Under the pieces are notes generated by a model, which did no database searches, was not told where the DNA came from, and saw nothing but the letters and a program-made list of their open reading frames with translations. A stretch of DNA of 64,000 nucleotides from Massospora cicadina (taxonomy: Eukaryota > Entomophthoromycota > Entomophthoromycetes > Entomophthorales > Entomophthoraceae): NCBI GenBank assembly GCA_022478985.1, contig JAKSZP010009567.1, positions 27,651 through 91,650 on the forward strand. The letters are read 5' to 3'. This document shows, one piece after another, positions 1 through 11,825 of this stretch. Every line of letters starts with the position of its first letter. The stretch's first letter is position 1. The translations under genes and the position numbers were made by a program.

Positions 1-158
1 AAGGACTAGCCGCTTGCGCCAGACTAGGCGTATGACTCCTGGAAGGACCATAGAAGGGGTTCCATTGAGCATCCTGACTCATCTGCTGAAAGAGACGGAG
101 GTCTGGATCAGACAGACTGTTGAGGAGCTTCTGGTAGTGAGATTCTGAATTTGACATA
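1..158 (-). CDS. Antisense ORF of A1, N-terminal part (runs off window)
   Basis: Read on the minus strand from an ATG at 158, this frame stays open to the window edge (about 52 codons). It begins MSNSES and is rich in Ser, Gln, Leu and Asp, with no domain I recognise. The homologous ORF in element A (60044 down to 58909) has the same N-terminus but suffers a 1-nt deletion and several TGA stops. In A1 the reading frame crosses the site of that deletion without a break. The ORF lies on the strand opposite to gag-pol, between integrase and the 3' LTR. It could be non-coding, but the conserved start and the pattern of breaks in A argue for a former protein. Confidence 0.5.
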
Positions 159-735
159 TAAGCTGGACAAGAGGGGGATGTTGGATTTATATAGAAGTTG
201 GCATTATGCACTCTATAATCCATTAAGCTCCAATTTTGGGGAAATTAATATCAAAATTAATGAGATAAGCTTTCTGAGGGAAGAATTAGGAATGACTTAC
301 AGCCAAGAAGTTATGAGAAAAAAACGAGGGAGAATTGATATAAGTACTATTAATCAAGCCACAAAACGAACATTTACAGCAAGAGTCTCCTGTCTCAGAT
401 AAGGAGAAAATCAGCAATTAAAGGACGCTGGACCAAGAATCCTGAATATGACAGAGGGTCATATACCCTGACAGGGGAAAACCAGATCCCAGGACTATTA
501 TCATCACAAGTAAATTGATCAGCCCAGCATGACAAAAGTCATAGGGACCACGCTCTGAGAAGGCAGTAGTGAGGAGGAAGAGGAAGAGCGCCGCATGCTG
601 AAGGTTGTTCTGAGCAGCGTTGAGTATTAAGGAGTGTACTCTGCTTGAAACAATGAAGTATTCAATCAGGTGTCCAAAGCAGTGTTCTAATGCCCCAGTC
701 CTTTTCTCGCTGGAAATCTAGGCAAGAGGGGGATT
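1..735 (+). mobile_element. A1: 3' internal tail of a gypsy element
   Basis: This is the end of the internal region of a Ty3/gypsy element whose body lies left of the window. It matches 59885-60627 of the complete element A almost base for base, although it is somewhat more diverged. It ends in a purine-rich tract (721-735, AGGCAAGAGGGGGA type) directly before an LTR, as expected of the plus-strand primer. The matching part of A carries the 5' part of an antisense ORF, and that is present here too. No sense-strand protein is recognisable. Confidence 0.85.
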
Positions 736-1858
736 TGTTGGGATTTTTGCCCATATTCCCAGCCTGCTAGATTACCTGGTGTCGCTAGGGGAAAATTCCC
801 TAAGGCGAAGTGAATTAGAAATCAGTTGGCCTGAGATTTGGAGGAACTACATTCAGGGGATTTTGGGATATTCACCTGGTTGTATCCATTGGGGATCAAT
901 CCTGATGAATACCTAAGATCTCATTGGGCAGAGTGTCTGACAAAATAGGGGCATCTGATAGTGATTAACTATCAGGTGTACCAATTGGGATTGGTCAGGT
1001 TTCATCACTGACTGATTGGAAATGAATAGTGAGTTGCGAGGCGAGTGATGCCACCTGCAACAAGTGAGTCAATCGGTTGGTGAAGTGACCTGCCATAATG
1101 GGTAATAAGTCCCATTACCTAAGCAGGTCGCTAGCCAATTATGGTTGGTTTGCTTGGATTGAGAGGAAAACGTTAGGGACATATTTTCTGACTCTTTCTG
1201 TTTGAGGTCTTGAGGATGTCCAATGACAGAATCCTAGCCAGGATGGGGAAGACCATCACTGCTGAGATGAGGAAGGGTGATTCAATGGCAACGGATGCCA
1301 TTTCATTGAAGAGGTGTCAACTGAGGGTTAGACGGCCAAATCCCCTACTATATAATTCCCTAGGATCCACTATTATAAAAAACAGCATTTAGAAAAACAT
1401 CATTTAGGAAAACAATTTGATGTATAGTTAGACTATCAGCATCCATTGTGACGTTCCATCTCAAGGATATTATTGCAGAAGGCAATAATTGGAAGACTCT
1501 CAGAGATAAGAGTAGAGATCTGAGTGGGGATCTAGAGACAAAGACAACAATCAGGGATAGCTGCCAACTGTGTGTTGGGCTGAAAGAGACTGTCACCGGG
1601 GTATCTGGACAAAGATTGGGTAGACAGGAATATAGGGAATGAATCCCTATGAGTACGACTTATAGAGTATTTAATTGGAAGTACTAGCAGAAGTGTTGGG
1701 CCTAATAATAGTTCAAACTCAACTACAGAAAATAGTCTCCATACTATTATCAGATAATAAATTCTATACAATGTGAAGTGCATGAGGAAATTGAATCTAT
1801 GCAGTAAAAAGGTTACTGGGTTGATGACCAATAATCAATCCTTAAGTAAATTTTTACA
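736..1858 (+). repeat. LTR of A1 (family A), 1123 bp
   Basis: The sequence starts TGTTGGGATTTTTG and ends TTTTTACA, the TG...CA ends of an LTR. Two further copies lie at 52217-53386 and 60628-61770. A TATA-like ACTATATAATT lies near 1343. The copy is visibly more diverged than the other two are from each other. It follows a polypurine tract, so it is the 3' LTR of A1. The matching 5' LTR and TSD are outside the window. Confidence 0.9.
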
Positions 1859-3062
1859 AATGGAGAACAGATAAGTTCACTGGGAACTGACATTGAAGGA
1901 TTCAACGGCAGTCCAAGTCACTGTCAGTTCAACCTCAAATGCATGAACTGAGACTTGACTGCATTTCTGGAAGTTGGCATGATGGCATCTATCCTGAAGA
2001 GCGATGGGAATCCCCAAGGCCACCTCACATAGGGGCGGTCCAAATTGGTTGGGAACAGGTTCAGTATGCCCAACCCGCCCGTGCCCAGTCACTGGGCCAT
2101 TTGTTCAGTTAAAAGCATTGTGTTGGCCACAATGCCCGATTGGCCAGAAGGAGCTTCAAACTATTGTTGATGGTGTCCAATGCTGCTACCTGCAAGTTGG
2201 GAATCATCTCTGATGACTTTGGGAGGGAATTAATTTTGATGATTAAGGTGTTGACCAAATTTACACTGTCAGCAATACTGGCCAATGAGTCAATTTTCAT
2301 TACTTTTGACTATGTGGATCCCGATCATTGGGCTCATTTCCACTCATTTTTGAACTGATCAACTTCCTTTCAGCAATTTTAGTGCAAATTTCCCTGATCA
2401 GGAATACAAGTTTGGGAGAGGTGAATGTGGGCACCAGGGGAGGGATCCAAAGCGGGAGAGCTGTTACCCAGAGCTTGTCTACCACGTGGGAAAGATCACC
2501 CTGGGTGATGAGGAGTATCGCCACCCTCTTTGGAGCCTTTCATGCTTGGAAATGGGAAGAGTTCCCGATTGACACACAGGGGACGTTCCACTGGACTTAC
2601 AATATGTTATGAAATATATAGTTGAAATCTCAGCCTCAGATCACTGAAGCCCTGATTTTGCAATTACAAATGACAATGAGCACAGTGGTTAGAATAGGTA
2701 TAATGAGTATAATTAGTATAATGGAACACAATTTGGGAAGGAGCTCATGACAGGATGGATTATTGTGTGACAATTTTAATAGAGAAAAGAGTTTTAGTGA
2801 AGGATCAGTGTTATTATGCTATAACTTTTACTTGTGGTTTCCAAATAAATAATCAATTACCATAAAGTGGAGATGAGTAATCTTATTATTAGACATGAGT
2901 CAATTATTTGTACAGCATATTACTTTAACTTGTCTCACTCTTTAAGTATCTTGAGTGCTGCCAAAATGTTGAATCGACTTTACATAATTCCCTTTTTCTC
3001 TTTTAGTTATTTAAGAATTATTTGAACAAACAAAAGCGTCCAAGTCATCAACCCATACCACT
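1859..3062 (-). other. Degenerate stretch, probable tail of gypsy F1
   Basis: No intact gene is visible. About 2950-3062 read on the minus strand gives a faint integrase core end (around a SRFN-like motif) that would continue the F1 integrase cut off at 19321 by element D. The part 1877-2612 has short ORFs on both strands, and one minus-strand stretch (2109-2300) has a regular spacing of Leu/Ile/Val suggestive of a former coiled coil. 2640-2950 is A+T rich with nothing recognisable. The assignment to F1 is inference from position. Confidence 0.3.
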
Positions 3063-3355
3063 TGTTAGATATCAAAATATTTGAAATGTTAAGAAAATAT
3101 TGACTACTCAACTCTCACAGCTGATTTGACACCTAAACCTGAGAGTGAGTTAAAGAAGGTACCTCAGTTAATCACATGGATAAATCAATAGTCAGTAAAG
3201 CTAAAATCTACCTTAGGGAGATTCCATCAGATCAATAAAACCTAAGATACCCTAGATGATTACTGCTTAATCAAGATAAAGGATCATCAGAAGTTCAGAG
3301 ATAATTACTCAAGGTGGCACTTGAGTCAGTAAATTAAGATGAGCTAAAAAATGGT

Positions 3356-4312
3356 ATATTAAAATTTTTGGCCTGGTTTATTGCTCACTTCTAGCCCTGA
3401 TTTCAACTGCACAGATTCGTGGATCCTTGCATTGATTCTTTGATTGAAATTGAGTAAATGGGGCAATAATAGTATGAAGACTATTATTAGAGTTGAATCC
3501 CCAAAAGCCACATTGAGTGAAAAGTCTAACGCTAAACTGGTGCATCTTTGTCTTGAAGATATTCTGATACTGGTAGGGAACACTTTCCCTATTCTCTTCA
3601 TGCAAAGCAAAGCAGAGACTTGATAGTAACAACTTAAGGATATCTGATCCTTACACTCTTCTCTTAAAAGTAATGTTAAAACAACCAATGTTAAAATAAC
3701 TTAGTTAATATCAAGTTTGAATCTGCTTTTATTAGAGAGTAATTAAGGGGGTTTTATAGTTAGAATTGGCACACACCTTTTCAGCTGTCCGCTGGGAATT
3801 ATTTGTGCTCCTATACTGGTTTGACCCTCAGTGTTAGGCACTGAATCTAGTCAGGTACTGTTGCCTTGGGTTTCTTAGGCAGCATAACTCTCAGATGTTT
3901 GTTGACCAAACAATTGGTATTAGGGACTTGAAACCAAATGTTTCAGCTAATGACAATTCTACTCTTCCTCCGACATTCAAACATTTTGGTAGTTTTCTGA
4001 CAACTCCATTCCATTCTGCTCTGAGAAATTCCCTACAGTTCAACTATTGTATGTTATTCCCATATCAAATTATTGTTTTATTCATCAGAGATGATGACCA
4101 ACGAAATTATCATCTATTGGCGGCCTCAAATATTCCTGGGGATTATGCCCAGCAATAATTTTATTAGTTGGTGGCCTCAAATATCATCAGGAATGATGCC
4201 CAATGATAATCCTATCAATCAACAGCTGTTGCTGATCCTATATGATTACATTTTCATCATCAAATCTATTAATTGGTTAAAAGGTTGGATTATGTGGTCA
4301 TCTGAAATTCTG
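3356..4312 (-). mobile_element. Unclassified insertion in the D 5' LTR, possibly LTR-like
   Basis: This block is absent from the D 3' LTR. The flanks ATGGT (3351-3355) and ATAGG (4313-4317) could be a worn TSD. Read on the minus strand it opens with TATCAGAATTTCAGATG, which resembles the start of the family-B LTRs, and holds a further B-like segment (GCTGCCTAAG...) internally, so it may be a distant relative. Minus-strand ORFs of up to 109 codons occur at 3359-3688 but resemble nothing I know. Confidence 0.35.
4106..4209. repeat. Two-copy tandem repeat of about 51 bp
   Basis: Two adjacent imperfect copies share the cores GGCCTCAAATAT and ATGCCCA (about 4106-4158 and 4158-4209). The repeat lies inside the unclassified insertion at 3356-4312. 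Confidence 0.65.
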
Positions 4313-4572
4313 ATAGGGCAAGAATCAAAAATCTGCCAAATTACCAACCTAGTGATACCAAGTCTCGTCTGACTTGGCATATTCAACAAATTATTTTTAC
4401 CCTATCAATAATATGCTAAAAAGGCACATGCCATCTGGAATTCATCACCTGATCAAGATCCCTCCTTTCATATTTCTTCCTCCATTAATTCTATTAGTCC
4501 TTTTCCTTTTGAGGCTTATATTGTTAAATGTGACATATAAAAATCCATATTCTATACTACAATAAAAGGGAC

Positions 4573-4898
4573 GTCAGGTGGTGTGGCATAGTTGGGATGG
4601 GCATCCCACTATCACCCCTCACAATGCAGGTTTGAATCCCGTTGTGGCAGAAAATGTATTTCTGTGCCAAAAGGATAGAAATACATGTGGATTTGCGCAC
4701 CATGCCTCAGTCTGACCATGCATATTAGTAAAGTTAGATCATGTAATCCTGGTCTATCAGAACATGTGCAGGAAGGTTTTACCCCCAGTACTTGAGTTTT
4801 GTCCTCTTCTCCTATATATTCGCTCCCCACCACCTATCCCTTCTATTGGTGTGGCATATTTATCCCAAGGTTGGCCCACCTCAAATAGAATATTAAAA
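4573..4898 (+). mobile_element. tRNA-derived SINE, 326 bp
   Basis: The head carries an RNA polymerase III internal promoter. The A box TGGCATAGTTGG is at 4584-4595 and the B box GGTTTGAATCC at 4629-4639, with 33 bp between them as in a tRNA gene. The B box differs from consensus by a single C-to-T at its CpG. A body of about 250 bp without coding capacity follows and ends A-rich (ATATTAAA). The insertion is flanked by 12-bp direct repeats AATAAAAGGGAC (4561-4572) and AATAAAAGGTAC (4899-4910), one mismatch apart, and is missing from the sister LTR at 18559-19320. I cannot say which tRNA the head came from. Confidence 0.8.
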
Positions 4899-5128
4899 AA
4901 TAAAAGGTACTTCATCAATTCTATATCTCGTTTTGGTACTTGACTTCAATAAGTACAACTTTCCATACTTACCATAGGGTGGATACTCTAGATGACAGGA
5001 CATAAGCGGGGACTTGGCAACCTTTAAAATAAATAATACTTGTCATGCATCTGAGACGGCTTCAATTATTGACAGTTGGGCTTCTTGGGCATAGCATCAT
5101 TGAGATCAAAAATGGAAGCCCAATAGGC

Positions 5129-5146
5129 TGGTTCTCACTACAGGGG
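5129..5146 (+). other. Primer-binding site of D
   Basis: TGGTTCTCACTACAGGGG lies 3 nt after the 5' LTR. It is the same site, with one or two changes, that follows the LTRs of A, C, F1, H and K. Confidence 0.7.
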
Positions 5147-5148
5147 CT

Positions 5149-7341
5149 CAGCTGACGCTTAAAGATACTGCACCCAAAAGGTTGAATATTAAAGATAATC
5201 CAATTGATAATGTCACCAACTGGGTGCACAACTGGAATGGTAAAGAAGACGATTCAATGGGAAGCCCACCCATTCTCACATTTGAAGACGTTCAAGAAAG
5301 CTATATGGAGATTCCCAGTTCTTTCCCTCTACATAGATTTCCAGCAAAAGATTCTGAGAGTTATTTTGTGGAGTCATTATCCCAGGAGACAGAGTCAGCT
5401 GTGAAAGGGCATCCACTGTGGACATGACTCTCATGAACCTGTATGAATTCATTGTTCTTACAGAGAGTTATGATCAAGTGTGAATCTATCAAACTATATT
5501 GTGCAATTCATACACCGTGAACTTTATCATATAGTGCTTTTCTAGGGTCCATAATGAGGAACTCCACCATCATATCGATACCCAAAGGGGTCTTATGAAT
5601 GGCCTACGAGCAGGTATATAATTTAACATTACAAAGTATAGGGGACATCCACCTTTTGATCAAAGTGAACTTTTCCTACATTATTCAGCTCCATAATCAG
5701 GTGGGAACTATTTAATTTCAGTGCTGTCAAGTATGTGGAGAAAGTTATGAAACTTCTTTGAAAGGAAATCTCAGAGTTTAATGAAAACACTAAGTAATTA
5801 CTTGATGTCTTCAATGAAAAGCTCCAAAGACAAAATATCTAATCCCATGGTGAAATGGCAGCCCAATCTTCTACTAGCCAATAACAGGAAGTAGAACAAA
5901 TATCCATCCTTAAGGCCTGGCTAGAGAAATCCCTATGACTGTTTGATAATCTAGAAACATTGAACCTCTAAGACTTCATCAGTGTCTCAAAGTATCTTTT
6001 CCAAGTAGCAAATGTCAAACAGGACCTGGCATCCCATGTGACTCAGGTGGTTCTTTTCTTTACTGGCAACACAACAAATGGGAGAGCAACATGAGAGGAA
6101 AATTTACTAGTTGAGAGGACATTAGTAAATTCTACAATCACCTCAACAAAGCTGAAAAATGCTAGAATACTTTATAGAAGAGTTGAAAGCTAAGACTGAC
6201 AAGCCCCCTCAGAGTACAAATGCAAAGAGATGAAGGAGGACTTAAATTGGTGCATTAAAGTATTAGTGGATGAGAACAAAATTTTATGAACTTACAACTC
6301 ATCTGCTTGTAACAAATTCATGATCTGGACATTCAAAATAAGAACTTGGAGAATAATAAGGGCATTCTTGAAATAAAAATTATTATGCTGAATGTTATGC
6401 CAAGACTTACCCTGGAGAAAATGGAGCAACATCTCAATCTTCTATAGGACCAAATATGTTGACTTGAACAGCAATTTGAACAGAGTGACGTAAGATCCAA
6501 AGTTACTGCATCTGAAGCTCTTGGAGTACACGTTATTACAGTGTTGAAAGCCACTACATTTGAGCCTAGGTTCAAGGTAAGTTTACTCTGGCGAAGGGAG
6601 TATCATATCTTTTCTCTATACTTATGAAGCTGTGATAGAAGGTGTGACTGATCATTAAAAGAACGAGAATATCTTATCTTGTTTTGGCCGCATGACTCAA
6701 AAGGTTATGATACCTCATATGGATGACCCGCATACTTGAAAAGAAGTGAAGAAAGCACTTATCAAAAAATTTGGGTCAAAACAGAGCCTGAGTATGAAGA
6801 AACAAGCCTTCATGAGAATTGCGTTACACCAAAATAAAACCCCTTTCCAAATACAGACTATTTTTATATAGAGTATAAATACTTATGACCTCAAAGATGC
6901 TTACTTTGGATGATGCAGTAGCAACCGTTGTTTCTGGTTTACATAGTAGCACTAACTTAGCCATGTACGTTGCTTCTGTCAAAAGAAGCTTCAATTCTGT
7001 TTTAGATATTAATGAAGCCCTACTCAATGTAGTTAATATAAACAAGCCAGAGACCTCCAAAGAGGTCTCCACAAAACCCATGGTGTATACTGTGAGAAAG
7101 TAAAACTTAAGAAGGAGGATCATTCAAGATGCAACTACTTAAAGAAGAACAAGCATACTGAGGATATGTTTTAATAATAACCCTGCCCTTGCCAAGCAGG
7201 GAAAAGAAAGGTCAGCTTAAAGGTTAGATACCTCTAAAGACAACTGACTTAAAGTACCTGAAAGCTTAACATTTCTGATTGCTCATCTTGCATGCATAGA
7301 TAATGAACCTGATGATGACTCTGAAGGGGTCACAATGATAC
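5149..7341 (+). pseudogene. D gag, decayed
   Basis: This is the Gag region of D. An 81-codon open stretch at 5182-5427 (NWVHNWNGKEDD...) resembles the gag start of element K at 63540 onward, which fixes the frame and shows D and K are related. Another open stretch at 6885-7103 corresponds to the end of the capsid region. At about 7085-7140 a damaged zinc-knuckle-like segment (Cys, Lys-rich, His, Cys) follows. Many stops and frameshifts separate these pieces, so no protein can be made. A family-E LTR interrupts the region at 7342. Confidence 0.6.
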
Positions 7342-8259
7342 TGTAAGGAGAGTATCTATAGCTCTCCAGTTCCCTGCGTAGTGGTGCATAATGCAAAGAC
7401 CCAATGCAAGGGAACCCATAATCAGTATTGCAAGAAGAATTGCCCCACAGAGGGTGCTTGGGTTAAAGTGACTTAGGGCGAGGGTGGTTAACACGGTGAA
7501 CATTAATAGAGATTGTATGATCAGCAAAACTGGCTGCGTCCTAAGGGAATGTATATATTCAAGCTTTGAACTGGGCTAGAGTGCACAGTTGACTCGGTAT
7601 GGAGGGAATCTGAGCTGCCCAACGGTGTACCTGATGCTGTTGTGATGTTAAAGCACATAAATTGGCTAACGTGTCATGAGACCTCCTCAAAGAGGTCCAC
7701 GCACATGTTTGCTCCAGTCCACATAAAATTCTAAAAAAACTGTAAACGATGGGGTATTTTATTATAGAGAATAACAACCAATGAGGATGGTTGGTATTAA
7801 AGGATCATTATTAAACAAACTTAGGGGGATCATCTGTTGGAGATAGTGGTGCTAAGCTGAGGTGCACCATAAGCGCATACTTCCAGCTTACAGGATGCTA
7901 TACTTTAAAATATTCCAAACTTGAGTAATTGATTGAAGTCAAGGATGACCCAAGTTAGAAATTTAGTAAACTAAACGGGTTTCAAACCCATATTCACTAA
8001 ATAATTTGTTTGTCCCTTTGTTGTTCAAGAGATAATTCATCCGTTTTAATGCAAGAGCTGAAACAAGGGGCTGAGCGTTATGCACATCACCTATACTAAC
8101 CTGGGCATACCTGGCCTGTACCCAGCGTTGGTCCAAGGTGTGCTTTAGATCAGGAAGGTCCTGAAACTTGACCCTTTGGACCTCCTGCCGCCCAGCCTTC
8201 TTTTTGATGTTTGTGCCCTCTATTAGGTAATGTAAATATGACAGATACAGGTTATTACA
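7342..8259 (-). mobile_element. Family-E LTR (minus orientation), 918 bp
   Basis: In minus sense it begins TGTAATAACC and ends in CTCTCCTTACA. It is a diverged, inverted copy of the LTR at 24689-25582; shared blocks include the region around CAGGACCTTCCTG and the AGGCCTCCTCAAAGAGGTC type segment. No coding sequence for an E element is seen on either side, so it is probably a solo LTR. I found no matching TSD (GATAC on the left, TTTTA on the right). Short ORFs inside are not genes. Confidence 0.6.
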
Positions 8260-8860
8260 TTTTAGGTTCAACTTCCAAGCTCGCCATTCTGGACCATTTG
8301 AATGCTAAAAATATTGACAGCGCTTAAGTTTCTAAAGGCACTTACCTCATTCAGTTTATCAAGTATCCCAGGATAAATGATACACCAGAAATGCTGATCG
8401 TTACCTTGCCCTAATGATATGACGCATCTTTAGCATTCACATTATACTGGAGAAAGATGAAGTATCCCAAGGCTGCCCAAAAAAATCAATGAAACGTTCC
8501 TCCTCAAAGAGGTGTTACTCTCTTACCAAAGTTTGGAGGAACCATTATCAAGGTGGAAGTGGTAAAAAGAAGGTCCAAGTTATATCTATCTTAGAAATAG
8601 GTTCACCAATCAATGTTGTCTCATCCTGACTCATAAAGAAGATCAAGCTTGCCCCTGATCTTGAATACACTCAATAGTATAATACCGTTAGTCCAAACAA
8701 CACCAAGGCATTAGGTGCATATTCATCTCTACCAATACAACTTGGAAAATTAATATTTTCAACTTCCACAGTTGCCCTAGACAACAGTCAGTATGATATA
8801 CTTATTGCCACACAGTTTATGATCTTATATAAGGAGTTATCTATCTGAAAGAAGGATACT
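8260..8860 (+). pseudogene. D gag end and aspartic protease, decayed
   Basis: 8260-8520 is the probable linker between zinc knuckle and protease, without a clear frame. From about 8585 the plus strand reads LEIGSPINVV, a retropepsin active-site region in which the usual D-T/S-G is altered, followed by the flap-side pattern (NNTKALGAYSSLPIQLG) and NSQYDILIATQF, which match the protease of element A at 55140-55400. The loss of the catalytic Asp triad and several stops mark it as dead. Confidence 0.6.
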
Positions 8861-10833
8861 TATAGCTTATTAGCTATGAAGTTCCCTTTGTACTAGATGA
8901 TAAAGATTTTAGCAAGAATTTTACTCTTGTCTGATAGAGTACCCTGTTTTAGCTTTACCTTTGTGATATTCTACCTCTGCAGAAACATGAAAAAGCTATC
9001 TGACTCAATATACTCAGCAGAGGGCATACATAGTATGCCGCAGAGGAGGTAAAAAATCAAACCAATAGAACAAAGAGTAATTTCCACCAACATAAACCTG
9101 AGTATACCCCAAACTTCTTGCTACATATCACTAGTGTCAATGTAGCAAGTATATTTAAACCAAGACTTTTGCCAGGAGTTCTTAATCCAACTTATCAGTA
9201 GCTTATCGAGCTTTTAATTAAAAACTAATCCAATCAAGTTATCTTAGTCAAAAAACATTAAGAAATTGAAAAAGGTCAATTACTACACATTTATGAAATC
9301 AATAAGGTACATTTTATTAGTACTCACCTTAATTTTAGATTACCCACCAACAATTTAATTTGCACTATACCTCAAGTCCAAAAAGCTGATAAACTAAATC
9401 AGGAAGAACTTAAGAAAGTGCACCAATTACTCAAAGACTATCAAGATGTTTTTTAATTCAATGTCGAATATGGTCACATGAAAGACTAGACACATAGTAT
9501 TGATGTTGGAGACTCAACCCCCATCCAACTGAAGCCACACAGGAAGTTGAAGGTAGATGAGCAATACTTGAAGACTGAGCTCAAGAAGTCATTGAATGCC
9601 ATCTTACTTTTGCCTTCCCAGAGTCCATGGTCGTCCCCAATGTTATTTTTATAAAGAAAGAGAATGGGTTTCACAGAGTAGTGATGAATTACCAGAAAGT
9701 TCAACAGCCTTACTAAGAAGGACAGCTATCAGATTCCACAAATTGACAATGCTTTTAACTGACTCTCCAGCTCAAATTTCTTCTCCATGATGTACCTCAC
9801 CAGCGGTTATTGGAAGATGGATCTATTAGCAGAAGACTAAGAACAATGCGCATTGATGTGCACAGAAGGAATATTCCAACCTACCCAGCTCCATCAGGGA
9901 CTATGAGATACTCCCACATTATTCCAATGGGTGATGGATCACATCATGCAAGACCTTAAACTCAGCTGTGTGATCATGTACATAGATGACATAACGGTAT
10001 CTTCCAAAACCTTTACAAATCGTCAAGACCACATCAAGTCAGTTTTATTAAGTGAGAGAGAACCACATCAAACTTAAGGCTGCAAAATGTACCTTCTTCC
10101 TGCAGAACCTTGAGTTTTTAGGACATGGCATATAGTGGGAAGAAATTCAACCTTATATGATAAGCTTAAAGTAATTTATAGGATGCCAGAGCTTAAGAGC
10201 CTTTAAGACATACATGTTTCTTAGGAATGTTGGGATATTATGATCAATTTATTCTTTATTTCTCTCAACTCGCCTAACCTTTCATCCAATTGCTTTACAA
10301 AACATCCCTTTTTTGTGCGGAGTAGAGCAAAGAACTGCATTTGAGTCAATGATGAGTTTGTTATTGAGTAGATTTATCCTATGACATCTGGACTATGGAA
10401 AGCCATTTATCATGATTATCAACGCCTTCAAATTAGCTGTAGGCACCATCCCATTTAAATTGGATAGTGAAGGCATTGACCACCTGGTGTCCTATTATAG
10501 AAAAAAACTAAAAACAGAGCGAAATCATAGCATCATAAAAAAAGTGCTTTTCTGTTCTCCTGGCAGTTTAAACATTTCTGAACCTTCTTGTATGGTATTA
10601 ACTTTAAAATTGTTACAAACCACGCCAATTTAAAGTGGCTGAAAAAAATGAAAGATATGAAAGGAAGACTAGCCCGCTGGGCTCTCAAACTTCAGCACTA
10701 TGACATGAATATCGTCCTCCAAGCTGGATCAAAGCACATGAACGTAGATGGACTGATAAGAATGCACCTATTATATCTAGACAATAGTGAAGCTGAATGG
10801 TTACAAGACCTACTCATAAAGCTAAACTCTTGA
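8861..10833 (+). pseudogene. D reverse transcriptase and RNase H, decayed
   Basis: 8861-9480 is the linker before RT, with no clear domain. RT motifs run from about 9500 to 10160 in shifting frames: the Pro-rich N-terminal part, KKENGFHRVVMNYQK (9650s), and remnants of the palm near 9970 where YLDD should lie (nucleotides encode MYIDD-like text in a broken frame). RNase H and connection follow. The stretch 10588-10833 (NHANLKWLKKMKDMKGRLAR, then NVDGL) is the typical end of gypsy RNase H. Several stops and small indels make it non-functional. Confidence 0.65.
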
Positions 10834-11825
10834 CTAAAGAATATGAAACATTTCAGAAGATGCTAAAATGACAAGCTCCAAAATATGTAGGTTCTCTATG
10901 GTTTACTTTACAAGAAGGTTGGAATCAACTGGCTACCTTACTTGCAACCTTCATAACGGGTACCAGTTATAATTGAAGCCCACAATACTTTAGGACATGA
11001 ATGAGCCAAAAAGCTTATGAATGGATCAAGGATTAAACTATTGGGAAGGAATACAAGACTCTGTAGTGGAAGTATTAGACGCTTGTATACTTAAAAAGGC
11101 AGATGCTGCATAAGGCCCAAGTACAATTATTAACTATTGAACCCTCAGAAGCCATTTCATACCATCAGTTTAAACATCATAAGTCTATTACCTGAATCCA
11201 CAGAAGGGAATCTATACAACCCTATAGGAATTGAACATTTCAAGAAGTGTGTTGAAGCAATCACCTTCCCTGCACAAAACGCTAAAGCTACTGCTAACTT
11301 TTTTATCAATATATTTACTAGGCATGACTGACCGCAGGTACAACCGTGTAACAATGGGAAGTATTTTACTTCAAACGTTGTGAGTTTATTAGCTACGGGC
11401 ATGGGAGCTCAACAATTAATTTCAGCGCCTTACAACCATCAACTAATGTGAATTTAGAAATAGAAAATAGAACGTTGGTTTCAATATTATGCAAGATGGC
11501 CACTATCAATCAATTACATTGGGACCAATAACTCCTAAATGAGTTGATGGCTTACAGAATAAGTTTATATCAAATCATTAAAATGTCTCAAGTCAAGGCC
11601 TTATATAGAAGAGAACCAGGAATTCCGGCTTTATAAGCTTGTGAAGTTACCAGTGAAAACACCAAAGAGCCTGATAAAGTTTTATGAATATTAGCTCAGA
11701 AGACTATTCAACTTAAATTAAAGGCGATGACAAATTTAGCCAAGATTGTTACAAGGGAAGGTCAAGCAAATGCAACTTGCCAACCTTTACCCACCTTTGA
11801 GATTTTGGGCTTAATCCTGTACTAT
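10834..11825 (+). pseudogene. D integrase, decayed and cut by element C
   Basis: An integrase N-terminal His/Cys region is guessed at 10930-11100. The catalytic core is partly visible at 11137-11331 (SLNIISLLPES... with an EHFKKCVEAI strand) and continues at 11335-11480 in another frame. The first catalytic Asp is replaced by Asn in this copy. The rest (11500-11825) is A+T rich with stops. Element C is inserted at 11826; the D 3' tail resumes at 18376. Confidence 0.5.

Larger units (their letters stand above)
3063..5125 (+). repeat. 5' LTR of D, interrupted twice
   Basis: The sequence begins TGTTAGATATC and ends in GGAAGCCCAATA, matching the 3' LTR (18559-19320; TGTCAGATATC to GGAAGCCCAACA). 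Matching blocks are 3063-3355, 4313-4572 and 4911-5125. The excess length over the 762-bp 3' LTR comes from an insertion at 3356-4312 and a SINE at 4573-4898. Confidence 0.8.

Noticed and set aside
1670..1690. AGTACTAG in the A1 LTR as another micro-insertion
   Set aside because: It lacks a T-run and flanking duplication, and the other A LTRs show simple base differences at this place.
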